A DNA stretch of 64,000 nucleotides from Bifidobacterium colobi (GTDB taxonomy: Bacteria > Actinomycetota > Actinomycetes > Actinomycetales > Bifidobacteriaceae). The stretch lies in assembly GCF_018555455.1 (NCBI RefSeq), contig NZ_JAFEJU010000003.1:186001-250000 (forward strand). Reading direction: 5' to 3'. Position 1 is the stretch's first letter. Each line of letters starts with the position of its first letter. The notes below the pieces were generated by a model that saw only the letters and a program-made list of their open reading frames with translations, was not told where the DNA came from and did not search any database. The translations under genes and the position numbers were made by a program. Below are positions 54,557-63,562 of the stretch, in pieces.

Positions 54557-55426
54557 CTACTTCAGGTACTGTTTCAGATCACGCACGATCAAACCGTTGG
54601 TGGCTACCACGTCGTTGTCATGACGCCAGTGGATACGGTCGCCATCCCAACGGCTCAGCGTGCCTTGGGCTTCCCACACCACCACGGTGCCGGCGGCGAT
54701 GGCGGGAATATCCCACACGTGCAGCATCGGCTCGAAGTAGGCGTCATAGGTGCCGTCTGCCACCTTGCACAAGTCCAGGGATGCCGGGCCCACGCGCTTG
54801 ATGTCGGCGGGCTTGCCGGCCACCAAAGCGGAGGCCACGTCCAGCGCGCGCTGGGATTCGCCCGGCAGGAACGACATGCCGTAACTCAATACGGAGCCTT
54901 CCAGCGAGGAGGTCATGGAGGGCACTACCTTGTCGCGCTTCTCACCGACTGCGGTCTTATGGATGCGCACTGCGCCTGCGCCCTTGGCTGCCAAGTAGGT
55001 CAGTCCCAGCGCGGGGGCATGTACCACGCCGAGAATCGGCTTCGGCTCGTTGTTCTCGTCGAATTCAAACAAGGCCGCGGTCAACGTCCATTCGCTCATA
55101 CGACGCACGTAGTTGATTACACCGTCGATTTTGCCGATGTACCAGTATTTTTGACCGGGGCGGCTTGTGGACGGACGCGTGGTCCAGAAGCCGTCGAAGT
55201 GGGCGATGTCAGCTAGGCGTGTACTCATGAAACGCAATATTCTGCTGTCGGCTTCCAGCTTGTAGCGATTGCCGCCGCTGGCGTGGCTGTCGCTGACCGA
55301 CTGCACGATGCTGCGCGGGTTGATCTGATCATGGAGGGCATGTTTGCCTGCTTCTTCAAGAAGCGCGGCTACTGTCAGCGCAAGACTGCGCAGTTCCTGT
55401 GGACTCTGTGTCGTTGTGTCTTCCAT
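54557..55426 (-). CDS. Inositol-monophosphatase-family protein with altered metal motif
   Basis: A 289-residue protein of the IMPase/histidinol-phosphatase fold, inserted in the pupylation locus. The usual first-metal motif DP(I/L)DGTxNF is changed to GKIDGVINY, losing the first Asp, while WDIPAIAAG near the C-terminus keeps the second-site Asp. The acidic Glu-Glu region before it is not clear (FWTTRPS). It could be an altered-specificity or non-catalytic member. The gene starts 11 bp after dop and is followed 18 bp later by pup, so it is co-transcribed with Pup genes. The connection to pupylation is not known. Confidence 0.72.
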   Translation of the reverse strand: MEDTTTQSPQELRSLALTVAALLEEAGKHALHDQINPRSIVQSVSDSHASGGNRYKLEADSRILRFMSTRLADIAHFDGFWTTRPSTSRPGQKYWYIGKIDGVINYVRRMSEWTLTAALFEFDENNEPKPILGVVHAPALGLTYLAAKGAGAVRIHKTAVGEKRDKVVPSMTSSLEGSVLSYGMSFLPGESQRALDVASALVAGKPADIKRVGPASLDLCKVADGTYDAYFEPMLHVWDIPAIAAGTVVVWEAQGTLSRWDGDRIHWRHDNDVVATNGLIVRDLKQYLK

Positions 55427-55437
55427 AACAGTCCAGT

Positions 55438-57111
55438 TTATCCTTCCATGCTGATGGCCAGTGACTTCAATACATCAATGGCGTGTTCCGCAGTGTTCAG
55501 CCGAGCTTCGCAATCCTGTTTGCCGAATCGCAATGGATTGGAGATGTCCAACGAGAACAGGTGTGCCGCCGATGCCGTGGCGTGGCTGGCGTTGCCGTAG
55601 AATTCCGCGGAATCGCTGTGTTGTGCGGATTGCGGATCGCGCGCGGTGAGCCGTGACCAGCTGACCGCGGCCACTTCGCTGCCGAACTTGCTGACCAGTT
55701 TGCCGCGCAACCATGCGCGCGTGTGTTCAGGAGGCTCGACTGTAGCCTGTGCGATGTCCGCATCGCTCACCACGCGCTCAGTACGCGATTCCAACTTGGC
55801 GAATACGCTGGTTTTCGGGTCCAGTGCGGCCCAAGCGAGATCAATGACCTTGAGTTTCGGACTATCCCAGCCGAGCGAAGCCGGCACGGTTGCCGATATA
55901 CCACCGGCGTTTTTGCGCCGCATTTTCTCCAAAAGCTGCCATTTGAACAGCCATTCCACACGACTTGCCTCATTGCTGAGAGCCAGTCGCGCATCATCAT
56001 CTTCGGCATGGCGGATAGTGGCCACGTCGGCGAGAGCCTGTCCCCACATCGCCATGACGGATGTGGTGGCCTTATCCGGCCAGGCTGGCTCGCCTGTGGT
56101 GTCGGTGCCGTCGATCAGCGCGGCTACCTGGTAGACGGCTTGGCGCAGTTTCAGCTGGATCAGCCATGCGGTGGTTTCGCCGCCATGCTCCAGCGGCAAC
56201 GATGCGGCGAGTGTGAGGTCATGAGACACCGTGCGCATGGCCTCAACCGGGTCGGCCAGTTCCAACTCATCGAGGAAGGCAGCCATGTCGAAACCGGCTT
56301 CGTCGGCATGCTCCAGCAGCCAGAGCAGCATGCTGGTGGTGCCGAGCTTCAGCACCTGCGGCACCTGCATACGGTTGGCGTCGCCTACGATCACATGCAG
56401 ACGGCGGTATTCATCGGTGGAGTGGGATTCGTCGCGCGTGTTGATGATCGGGCGTTCAAACGTGGTCTGCAAGCCGACTTTGGCATGAATGTAGTCGGCA
56501 CGTTGGCTTAATTGGAATCCGGCTGTTTCACTGTGCTCACCGATTCCTACGCGCCCTGAGCCGGCGTAGATCTGGCGGGTGACGAAGTGCAGGGTCATCA
56601 GGCGTGTCACCTGTTCGAATGGCACGCTGCGCACCATCATATAGTTCTCATGCGTGCCCCAGCTGGAGCCTTTGCCGTCCACATTGTTGCGGTGCAGCAC
56701 GATTGGCGTGCCAGTTGCGGCGGCGGCACGCTCGGCGGCATGTTGCATGATGAGGTCTCCGGCATGGTCGTAGCGCACGGCTTCGAACGGGTCGGTGGTT
56801 TCCGGAGCGGAGTATTCGGGGTGCGCGTGGTCCACGTATACGCGGCCGCCGTTGGGCTCAATCACGTTCGTGATGTTGAGCTGCGGGGAGTCGGTGAGCA
56901 TGTCCGGACGAGCGGCGGCGCGTTCCAGTCTGGTACCGCGAGCGTCGTTGACCGGATCCTCCTGCCGGTAATCCCAGCGAATCGTGGTGCTGTGCTGGCC
57001 GGCCGCCCCGTTGACCACATCAAAGGATAGTTGCACCGGGTTATAGTGGCCGGCGGCCTTCAGTGAGACCGCATATTCGGTCTCGGTTCCCATCACACGT
57101 TGCACAGTCAT
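55438..57111 (-). CDS. dop: Depupylase / deamidase Dop
   Basis: Dop removes Pup from targets (and, in species whose Pup ends Gln, deamidates Pup). 557 residues. It has the Dop-type insert WDYRQEDPVNDARG absent from PafA, plus GTETEYAVS, VDHAHPEYSAPE and LHRNNVDGKGSSWGTHENYM. Start ATG 57111 with GAGGAG five bases upstream. The upstream region holds six 21-bp direct repeats (57201-57336), which may regulate it. It heads the dop/IMPase/pup/pafA run. Confidence 0.94.
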   Translation of the reverse strand: MTVQRVMGTETEYAVSLKAAGHYNPVQLSFDVVNGAAGQHSTTIRWDYRQEDPVNDARGTRLERAAARPDMLTDSPQLNITNVIEPNGGRVYVDHAHPEYSAPETTDPFEAVRYDHAGDLIMQHAAERAAAATGTPIVLHRNNVDGKGSSWGTHENYMMVRSVPFEQVTRLMTLHFVTRQIYAGSGRVGIGEHSETAGFQLSQRADYIHAKVGLQTTFERPIINTRDESHSTDEYRRLHVIVGDANRMQVPQVLKLGTTSMLLWLLEHADEAGFDMAAFLDELELADPVEAMRTVSHDLTLAASLPLEHGGETTAWLIQLKLRQAVYQVAALIDGTDTTGEPAWPDKATTSVMAMWGQALADVATIRHAEDDDARLALSNEASRVEWLFKWQLLEKMRRKNAGGISATVPASLGWDSPKLKVIDLAWAALDPKTSVFAKLESRTERVVSDADIAQATVEPPEHTRAWLRGKLVSKFGSEVAAVSWSRLTARDPQSAQHSDSAEFYGNASHATASAAHLFSLDISNPLRFGKQDCEARLNTAEHAIDVLKSLAISMEG

Positions 57112-57200
57112 ATACACTCCTCACTCCGTTGCTCACAATCCTCGCAAAACCGTAGGATGGTGGAGCCTCCGTCCCCTCGTTCCTGCCGATTTATCCTACC

Positions 57201-57336
57201 GACTGAAGGTTTTCCAACACCGACTGAAGGTTTTCCAACACTGACTGAAGGTTTTCCAACGAAATACGTTCAAAATCCGTCAGTCAAGGTTAGAAATCCG
57301 TCAGTCAAGGTTAGAAATCCGTCAGTGGAATGGTGG
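57201..57336. repeat. Two sets of three 21-bp direct repeats upstream of dop
   Basis: Set 1, core CGACTGAAGGTTTTCCAACA, begins at 57201, 57222 and 57243. Set 2, core AAATCCGTCAGTCAAGGTTA, begins at 57274, 57295 and 57316. Both have a 21-bp period (two helical turns), and the sets share T-N-AAGGTT. They sit between the arc stop and the dop promoter region. Confidence 0.9.
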
Positions 57337-57355
57337 CAGCAACATGATTGAACCA

Positions 57356-58921
57356 TCATGCCACCGCACGAATGCGGCGAACCGGATCCATACCGTTGAT
57401 ACGGGCCCATTGTTCGGGGTCCACGTCGGCCATCGAGTCGCGCGTCTCCAGGAATTCCTCCTCTACGGCTGCTGCCAGCAGCGGTACGGTCAGGGCAACG
57501 TCCTCGCCGGATTCGATCGACTGCTTCACCGCCCTCGTCTTGGCGCGATCCACGATGTTCTTGAGCATGGCGCCGCAGACCACATCCGCCAGGAAAAGCG
57601 CCGACCACTGGCCGGACTCCCCCTGCACATCGCAGATATGGCGGCGTTCCGAGGTCTCGTAGATGTCCCGTACAAGCACCGAAGACAATGCACGCGCATC
57701 AACACCGGACTCCAGCGGCAGATCGTCGGTCAGATAATGGCTGACGATGGCCACGGCTTGTTCCCTTGTGGGCCTGCCGATGCGAATCTTCACGTCCAAC
57801 CGGCCCGGGCGCAATACGGCCGGATCGATCATGTCCACACGGTTGGACGCGCCGATCACCATCACATTATCCAATGATTCCACACCGTCCAGCTCAGACA
57901 GGAACTGCGGCACGATTGTGGTCTCCACATCCGAGGAGACGCCGGAGCCGCGCGTACGCAGCAGGGAATCCATCTCATCGATGAACACCACCACTGGCCG
58001 GCCTTCCGCGGCACGCTCGCGGGCACGTTGGAAAATCAAACGAATCAGACGCTCGGATTCGCCCACATATTTGTTGAGCAGTTCCGGCCCCTTAACGGAA
58101 AGGAACACGCCTTTGACCATGTGTTCGGAGCCAGACACCGCACCGTCGCCGTTCAGGTCATACCCACCTTCACACAGCGCGTTGGCCACGGCTTTGGCGA
58201 TCATCGTCTTGCCATTGCCGGGCGGACCATACAGCAGCACACCTTTCGGCGGCTTCAGATCGTAGCGTTCGAACAGCGCGCGATGCTGGAACGGCAACTG
58301 TACGGCGTCGCGGATGCGACTGATTTCCGCATCCAAGCCGCCAATGTCCGCGAAACTCACGTCCGGAGTCTCCTCCAGCACCAGATCCTTGTCGCCTTCA
58401 ACCGGCAGCACTTCCAATGCCAGTCGCACCGAAGGATCCACAATCAAGCGATCGCCCTGATTGATGACCGTATGCGCCACCGCGCCGGCCCTGCGAATCA
58501 GCATGGGATTGCCGGACGCGTCGGCAACGATCAGACGACCATCGTCCAAGGTCTCTTTCACCACGCGAATCTGGCCTACGGTGTCGCTGTCACGCTGCTC
58601 CACCAGCACCAGCTTCTCATTCAGCATCACCGTGGCGCCGGCGGTCAGCCGCGCGGCGTTCACGTTGGCGGCGACCGGCACCACCATGCGGCGAGTGCCG
58701 GCAATCACCTCCGCCGAGGCATGCTGCACGCCATCGGCATCGATATGCGAGGAATCAACCTTGACCATCGTGGCGAAGGTCAGCGGCGGCTGCGCCAGCT
58801 GAGCCAACTGCGACTTGGCTTTGGTCAGCTCCTTGCCCGCTCGGCTCAACGCCTCGGCAAGCGCATGGTTACGCGCCATCAACCGATCGTTCAATGCGGC
58901 AAGATCTTCTGCTTCGCTCAT
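57356..58921 (-). CDS. arc: AAA+ ATPase ring protein ARC (Mpa homologue)
   Basis: Hexameric ATPase that recognises pupylated proteins, 521 residues. Order: N-terminal coiled coil (DLAALNDRLMARNHALAEAL, the Pup-binding part), OB-fold region (about residues 80-220), AAA+ module with Walker A GPPGNGKT, Walker B VVVFIDEMDSLLR, sensor SNRVDMIDPAVLRPGR. The end DPVRRIRAVA lacks the HbYX/Q-Y-L tail used by Mpa to dock on the 20S proteasome. Start ATG 58921 with GGGAG. Separated from dop by 244 bp with the 21-bp repeats. Confidence 0.92.
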   Translation of the reverse strand: MSEAEDLAALNDRLMARNHALAEALSRAGKELTKAKSQLAQLAQPPLTFATMVKVDSSHIDADGVQHASAEVIAGTRRMVVPVAANVNAARLTAGATVMLNEKLVLVEQRDSDTVGQIRVVKETLDDGRLIVADASGNPMLIRRAGAVAHTVINQGDRLIVDPSVRLALEVLPVEGDKDLVLEETPDVSFADIGGLDAEISRIRDAVQLPFQHRALFERYDLKPPKGVLLYGPPGNGKTMIAKAVANALCEGGYDLNGDGAVSGSEHMVKGVFLSVKGPELLNKYVGESERLIRLIFQRARERAAEGRPVVVFIDEMDSLLRTRGSGVSSDVETTIVPQFLSELDGVESLDNVMVIGASNRVDMIDPAVLRPGRLDVKIRIGRPTREQAVAIVSHYLTDDLPLESGVDARALSSVLVRDIYETSERRHICDVQGESGQWSALFLADVVCGAMLKNIVDRAKTRAVKQSIESGEDVALTVPLLAAAVEEEFLETRDSMADVDPEQWARINGMDPVRRIRAVA

Positions 58922-59026
58922 TCGACTCCCTTGCGACTGCCCTGACCGTACGGTTTCTCTGATCATACGGCTGCGCGGCCGAGCACACAGCAGTTGCTGC
59001 TCTTGGCCAGGTTCGACCCGCTACGT

Positions 59027-59734
59027 CTACTGTTGTTTCCTATTACGCACCACACTACGCACTTTGCGCGCCACGAACCACACGATGATCACAATCACCG
59101 CCGCGATCACCACATCCTCGAACACGCCGAGCGCACCTTGAATCGAACACCATTGGTCACCGAGCAGGTAGCCGGCGGAAACCAGAATCGTGTTCCACAC
59201 AGCGGAACCGACGAGCGTCCAGCCGGTGAATTGCAGGAAATTCATGCGGTTGAAGCCGGCGGGAATCGAAATCAGTGAACGCACCACGGGAATCACGCGA
59301 CCGATCAGCACCGACCATGTGCCGTATTTGGTAAACCAATCGTTCGCTTTGCTCACATCGTTGCGGCTGACTCCCGGAATCTTGTCCGCGGCGCGATTGA
59401 TGCGATGCAATCCCACCCAACGGGAGATGCCGTACAGTGTCCAGGCGCCAAGCACTGAGCCAATGGTCGCCCAAATGATCGCGCCGGGCAGGCTCAGGGT
59501 TCCGCGCGCCGCCGTGAAGCCGGCGAGCGGGAGAATCACTTCGGATGGAATGGGAGGGAACACGGATTCCAAAGCGATGGCGAGCGCCACACCAATGCCG
59601 CCGATGGTTTCCATCAGGGTAATCAGCCATGCGGTGATGGTTCCGATGAGCCCTCCATCGGAAACGGTGCACATGGGGGTAGGGTCTGCCGCCAATGCCG
59701 CGGCAAGCTCTGGGGAAAAACTCATAACGGGCAT
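59027..59734 (-). CDS. DedA-family membrane protein
   Basis: A 235-residue inner-membrane protein of the DedA/VTT superfamily (lipid carrier or scramblase-like). Four to six hydrophobic segments, with the family blocks ESVFPPIPSEVILPLAGF and GRVIPVVRSLISIPAGFNRMNFLQFT intact, including conserved acidic and Arg residues. The start is uncertain: ATG 59734 or ATG 59725; upstream TTG is unlikely. No ribosome site is seen. Divergent from serB. The transported lipid is unknown. Confidence 0.85.
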   Translation of the reverse strand: MPVMSFSPELAAALAADPTPMCTVSDGGLIGTITAWLITLMETIGGIGVALAIALESVFPPIPSEVILPLAGFTAARGTLSLPGAIIWATIGSVLGAWTLYGISRWVGLHRINRAADKIPGVSRNDVSKANDWFTKYGTWSVLIGRVIPVVRSLISIPAGFNRMNFLQFTGWTLVGSAVWNTILVSAGYLLGDQWCSIQGALGVFEDVVIAAVIVIIVWFVARKVRSVVRNRKQQ

Positions 59735-59763
59735 TGTCCCAAGGTTTTTCGACAATCTAAGGC

Positions 59764-60480
59764 ATGACGCAAGAACATGTGCACTTTGTTGACAAGTCCG
59801 CCGAGGGCGAAACTGGGGATGCTTCCGCGGATTTCGAGACGCCCACGTTGAGCCAGCCGGGTCTGCTGGTGATGGATGTGGATTCCACGCTGATTGATGA
59901 GGAAGTTATCGATGAGCTGGGCGAGGCGGCTGGTAAAGGTGAGGAAATCGCCGATGTGACCGAACGCGCCATGCGCGGTGAGCTAGAATTCTGCGATGCT
60001 CTGCGCGCCCGCGTGGCACTGCTCAGGGGATTGCCGGTTTCGGTGTTCGATACCGTGCACGATAAGCTGCACTTCACCAATGGCGCTTTGGATTTGATTG
60101 ATACGCTGCATGAGCATGGTTGGAAGGTCGGCGTGGTGTCCGGCGGCTTCCATGAGGTGGTGGATAAGCTCGCCGCGGAAGGCAACATTGATTTCTGGAT
60201 TGCGAACCGTCTGGAGACCGAGGATGGCAAGCTGACCGGTCAGGTGCTCGGTGAGATTGTGTGCAAGACGGTGAAATTGCATGCGTTGCGCGCGTGGGCG
60301 GAGCGTCTTGGCATACCGATGAGCCAGACGGTGGCCGTGGGCGATGGTGCGAATGATATTCCGATGATTCAGGCCGCCGGCCTCGGTCTGGCATTCTGTG
60401 CCAAGCCGAAAACGCAGCTGGCCGCCGATGATGCCATCAATACGCGCGATTTGCGTCTGGTGCTCGACTACCTAAGGTAA
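59764..60480 (+). CDS. serB: Phosphoserine phosphatase (SerB)
   Basis: HAD-superfamily phosphatase making serine from phosphoserine. 238 residues. Motif I MDVDSTLIDEEVIDELG is the SerB form, with GGFxxVxDxLA-type motif II (VVSGGFHEVVDKLA), Lys in KTVKLHAL and motif III/IV VGDGANDIPMIQAAGLG. An N-terminal 35-residue Glu/Asp-rich extension precedes the core. ATG 59764 is 7 nt after GACAAT and has no ribosome site, so it may be leaderless. Divergent from the DedA gene. Confidence 0.92.
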   Translation: MTQEHVHFVDKSAEGETGDASADFETPTLSQPGLLVMDVDSTLIDEEVIDELGEAAGKGEEIADVTERAMRGELEFCDALRARVALLRGLPVSVFDTVHDKLHFTNGALDLIDTLHEHGWKVGVVSGGFHEVVDKLAAEGNIDFWIANRLETEDGKLTGQVLGEIVCKTVKLHALRAWAERLGIPMSQTVAVGDGANDIPMIQAAGLGLAFCAKPKTQLAADDAINTRDLRLVLDYLR

Positions 60481-60507
60481 ATTTTTTCCCTAACCGAAAA
60501 CCCCGCT

Positions 60508-60513
60508 TATAGT
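60508..60513 (+). promoter_or_regulatory. -10 box of priA (leaderless arrangement)
   Basis: TATAGT ends 6 nt before ATG 60520, too close for a ribosome site. Confidence 0.5.
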
Positions 60514-60519
60514 GGTTTC

Positions 60520-62739
60520 ATGACTTTTGAGGGTGCGGAACAGTTGACGCTTGCGGGGCTTGCCCCACGCAAGCGTCGCAAGCGCGCACCCGCGGAGCAT
60601 GTGCCGGCTGAACATCACCCGATTGCGCAGGTGGTGTTGGAGGTGCAGGCGCTGCATTTGGGGCAGACGTTCGATTATCTCGTTGATGAGAAAGACAGCG
60701 ATGCCGCTCAGCCCGGCGTACTGGTTCGTGTGCGATTCGGCGGGCAACGGGTCAATGGCATTATCTGGAATCGTGCGGCATCCAGCGCTACGCCGCGTTC
60801 CTCATTGCGGTATCTGGAACGTGTGGTGAGTCCGGACGTGCTGGTGCCGGAATCCATGCGCGAGGATATCTCGTTGATTGCCAAAGCGTATGGTGGCACG
60901 CGCGCGAATATCTTACGTTTTGCGGTGCCGCCGCGTGTGTCCAAAGTGGAGGCTGAGCAGCGGCTTGCGGCATCGTTCACACGGCCTGCCAATTCCCGTC
61001 TGGCCGAGGGAACGGAGCAAGGCTATCAGCGTATTGCCGCCTCGTATGGTGACGCGCATGTGCTGCAAGAAGCTTTGGTCGGCAATCGCTTCCAAGCATT
61101 CGTGTTTGATTCCATGCCGGGCGCGCAAGAGTGGCAGAAGAACATGGCGTGGATGGCGGCCACGGCATTGGCTGCCGGCAAGCGTGCCGTAGTGGAACTG
61201 CCAACCATGCGTGAGGTCAATGATCTGCTGCCGGTGCTGCGCAATTATGGACTGATGCCGTTCGCCCCGTCGGCGTCCGGCGGCTGGGTGGGCGATGTTG
61301 CGGTGCTCAACGCAGAGGCCATGCCCGCCGCCGACCGGTATCGCACGTATCTGGCCGTGGCCTTGGGACAGGTCAACGTGGTAATCGGTACACGCGCCGT
61401 GGCGTATGCTCCGGTTGAAGGGCCTGCATTGTTCGCGATCCTTGAGGATGCCGCCTATCAGAACATGGATGGCATGATGCCCTACCCTCAAGCTCGTGGC
61501 GTGATGCGATTGCGGGCCAAAGCACATGGCGGCGTTTTCGTGGCCATGGCCAATGCGCGCACGCCGCAAAGTCATTGGGAGAACACTGGTCCGGATACGG
61601 TGGAGACTCCAGTGAGTGGTTTTTCCACGGCGATTCATCCGCTGGTCTCGCCTCTCAAGGATGCCACGCCATGGGTGCGTTGGCTGAATCGTGAGGAATT
61701 GACGCGGCTCGCCGACCCCACTATCGGGGCGCGTGTGCCGCATACCGCTGTACGCGTGTTGAGCAAAGCATTGGAAAGCGGTCCCGTACTGCTTTCCATT
61801 CCACAAGACAGCATGAGTGATACCTTAAGCTGTGCGAAGTGCCACCGACAGGCGCGCTGCCCGAAATGCACCGGCCCACTGCAAGTACCATCCGACCGTG
61901 CGGACAGTACGCCACGATGCCGTTGGTGCGGGGCGCCTGCCTTGGATTGGTCATGCCCTGGCTGCAAGAACGAGCGTATGCGCGTGGTGCGTGTGGGCGC
62001 GGCCGGCACTGCGCAGGAACTTGCCGGCCTGTTCCGCGGTGTTCCGGTGGTGGTGTCCAGCAAGGCGCGCGGATTGGTGGCGGATGTGCCGGCCAAGCCG
62101 ATGATAGTGATTGCTACACCGGGCTTCGAGCCACGCGTGCACCCGGTGGAGGGTTCGCAAGGTGCCGCAGGCCGTGAATACCGTGCTGTGGCGATTTTGG
62201 ATGCGTGGACGAGCTTGTACCAGCTCGGCGTGGATGCCCGGTTGGATACGCTGACCGCGTGGATGCGGGCGGTGTCGCTGTGCGCGCCGCGATCGCGCGA
62301 AGGTCAGGCGTTGATTCTGGGAGAAACCGATCCTGCGATCGCGCAATCGTTGATGACCTGGGATTCCCGCATTCTTGCCGCCAAGGATATGCAGGAGCGC
62401 GTGGAAACCGGCATGCCACCTGCCGTGGCCGCAGCCTGTGTGTGGGGTCGGCGCGATGCGGTGATGACGCTGATGCAACGCGTTGGCGCGCTCGGCGGCG
62501 ATTGGGCTGTGTGCGGTGAGCTGCCCGGCATGCTAGGCCCGGTGCCCATCCCCCAACCTGAAACGGTGGATGCCCGCGAACTGGAGGCCACTGCGGATCG
62601 TGTGAAAGCCGTGGTACGCGTACCGCAAAGCCAGCGCGCGGAGCTTGCCGAACGGCTGCAACGGGAAACCGCCCGTCATGTTGCGGCGCGCGAACCCGGC
62701 GAACTGCGCTTCCGAGTAGACCCCAAGGATCTGATTTAG
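60520..62739 (+). CDS. priA: Primosomal protein PriA, degenerate helicase type
   Basis: Replication-restart protein, 739 residues. The 3'-BD DNA-binding domain (LEVQALHLGQTFDYLVDEK ... RVRFGGQRVNGIIWNR) and the Cys clusters CAKCHRQARCPKC and CRWCG ... CPGCKNERM (zinc) are present. The helicase core is degenerate: the usual Walker A GxTGSGKT is replaced by SMPGAQEWQKN and the DEEH box by EDAAYQ, as reported for some actinobacterial PriA. It may act as a loading platform rather than an active helicase. ATG 60520 follows TATAGT by 6 nt. Confidence 0.9.
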   Translation: MTFEGAEQLTLAGLAPRKRRKRAPAEHVPAEHHPIAQVVLEVQALHLGQTFDYLVDEKDSDAAQPGVLVRVRFGGQRVNGIIWNRAASSATPRSSLRYLERVVSPDVLVPESMREDISLIAKAYGGTRANILRFAVPPRVSKVEAEQRLAASFTRPANSRLAEGTEQGYQRIAASYGDAHVLQEALVGNRFQAFVFDSMPGAQEWQKNMAWMAATALAAGKRAVVELPTMREVNDLLPVLRNYGLMPFAPSASGGWVGDVAVLNAEAMPAADRYRTYLAVALGQVNVVIGTRAVAYAPVEGPALFAILEDAAYQNMDGMMPYPQARGVMRLRAKAHGGVFVAMANARTPQSHWENTGPDTVETPVSGFSTAIHPLVSPLKDATPWVRWLNREELTRLADPTIGARVPHTAVRVLSKALESGPVLLSIPQDSMSDTLSCAKCHRQARCPKCTGPLQVPSDRADSTPRCRWCGAPALDWSCPGCKNERMRVVRVGAAGTAQELAGLFRGVPVVVSSKARGLVADVPAKPMIVIATPGFEPRVHPVEGSQGAAGREYRAVAILDAWTSLYQLGVDARLDTLTAWMRAVSLCAPRSREGQALILGETDPAIAQSLMTWDSRILAAKDMQERVETGMPPAVAAACVWGRRDAVMTLMQRVGALGGDWAVCGELPGMLGPVPIPQPETVDARELEATADRVKAVVRVPQSQRAELAERLQRETARHVAAREPGELRFRVDPKDLI

Positions 62740-62817
62740 GCAGCGGCGTCAACAGTCGCCAACACATGGAACCATAGGAAGACGAACACATATCCACTAT
62801 TACAGAAAGAGGCTGCG

Positions 62818-63522
62818 ATGAAGGGTTGGCCAGGAGAACCGGATATGGAATACGACGTGCTGGTGGCGGACGGCGAAGCCGCCGCGAACGCCGGCAAGCC
62901 GATCACCGATGTGATTTTCGACTTCGGCAATGTGCTCATTTACTGGGATCCGGCAGCCGTGCTCATCCCTCGCTACAGCCAGAAAACCATTGACGAATTC
63001 TTGGATAACGATATTTCCGGTTTCTATGATGTCAACGATCTGATGGACGGCGGCATGAGTACCGACGAGGCCATCGCCGTTATGCGCAAGGACAAAGGCG
63101 ATAAGTGGGCGGATATACTGCAGTATTACATCGATAACTTCCGCGATTCGCTGACCGGTATTGTGCCGGGCGCACGCGTGCTGGTCAACGACTTGAAGGC
63201 TGCCGGCATTGGTGTGTGGGGCCTGAGCAATTGGGAAGCTAGCCTGTTCCATGTGGCCGAGGAACAATGCGATATTCTGCAGCAACTGGACGGCAAGCTG
63301 GTGTCCGGCTTCGTGAAACTGCGCAAGCCGCATAAGGAGATCTATGAGGCTGCGCTGAAGGAATTCGGCATCACGGCGGATGGCGCGGTGTTCATTGACG
63401 ATAAAGCCATGAACATCGTCGGTTCCAATGCCGTGGGCATTCGTGGCGTGCGCTTCCAGGATCCGGTGAAGCTGCGCCAACTGCTCATCGCCAACGGTGT
63501 CAACATTCCAGGCGTTCAATAA
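62818..63522 (+). CDS. HAD-family hydrolase
   Basis: A 234-residue HAD phosphatase-like protein, similar in layout to YihX-type sugar phosphatases. Motif [15 protein letters not shown], motif II LSNWE, Lys in [11 protein letters not shown], motif [21 protein letters not shown] 34-residue N-terminal extension precedes motif I. ATG has AGAGG upstream. It lies between priA and fmt, 40 bp before fmt, so likely co-transcribed with fmt. The substrate is not known. Confidence 0.82.
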   Translation: MKGWPGEPDMEYDVLVADGEAAANAGKPITDVIFDFGNVLIYWDPAAVLIPRYSQKTIDEFLDNDISGFYDVNDLMDGGMSTDEAIAVMRKDKGDKWADILQYYIDNFRDSLTGIVPGARVLVNDLKAAGIGVWGLSNWEASLFHVAEEQCDILQQLDGKLVSGFVKLRKPHKEIYEAALKEFGITADGAVFIDDKAMNIVGSNAVGIRGVRFQDPVKLRQLLIANGVNIPGVQ

Positions 63523-63562
63523 ACACTGCTCAATCACCAACATCCAAGCCATAAGGAGATTC

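Noticed and set aside
57270..57608. Minus-strand ORF ending in DGFLTLT repeats
   Set aside because: Overlaps arc in another frame; its end is just the 21-bp repeats read as protein.
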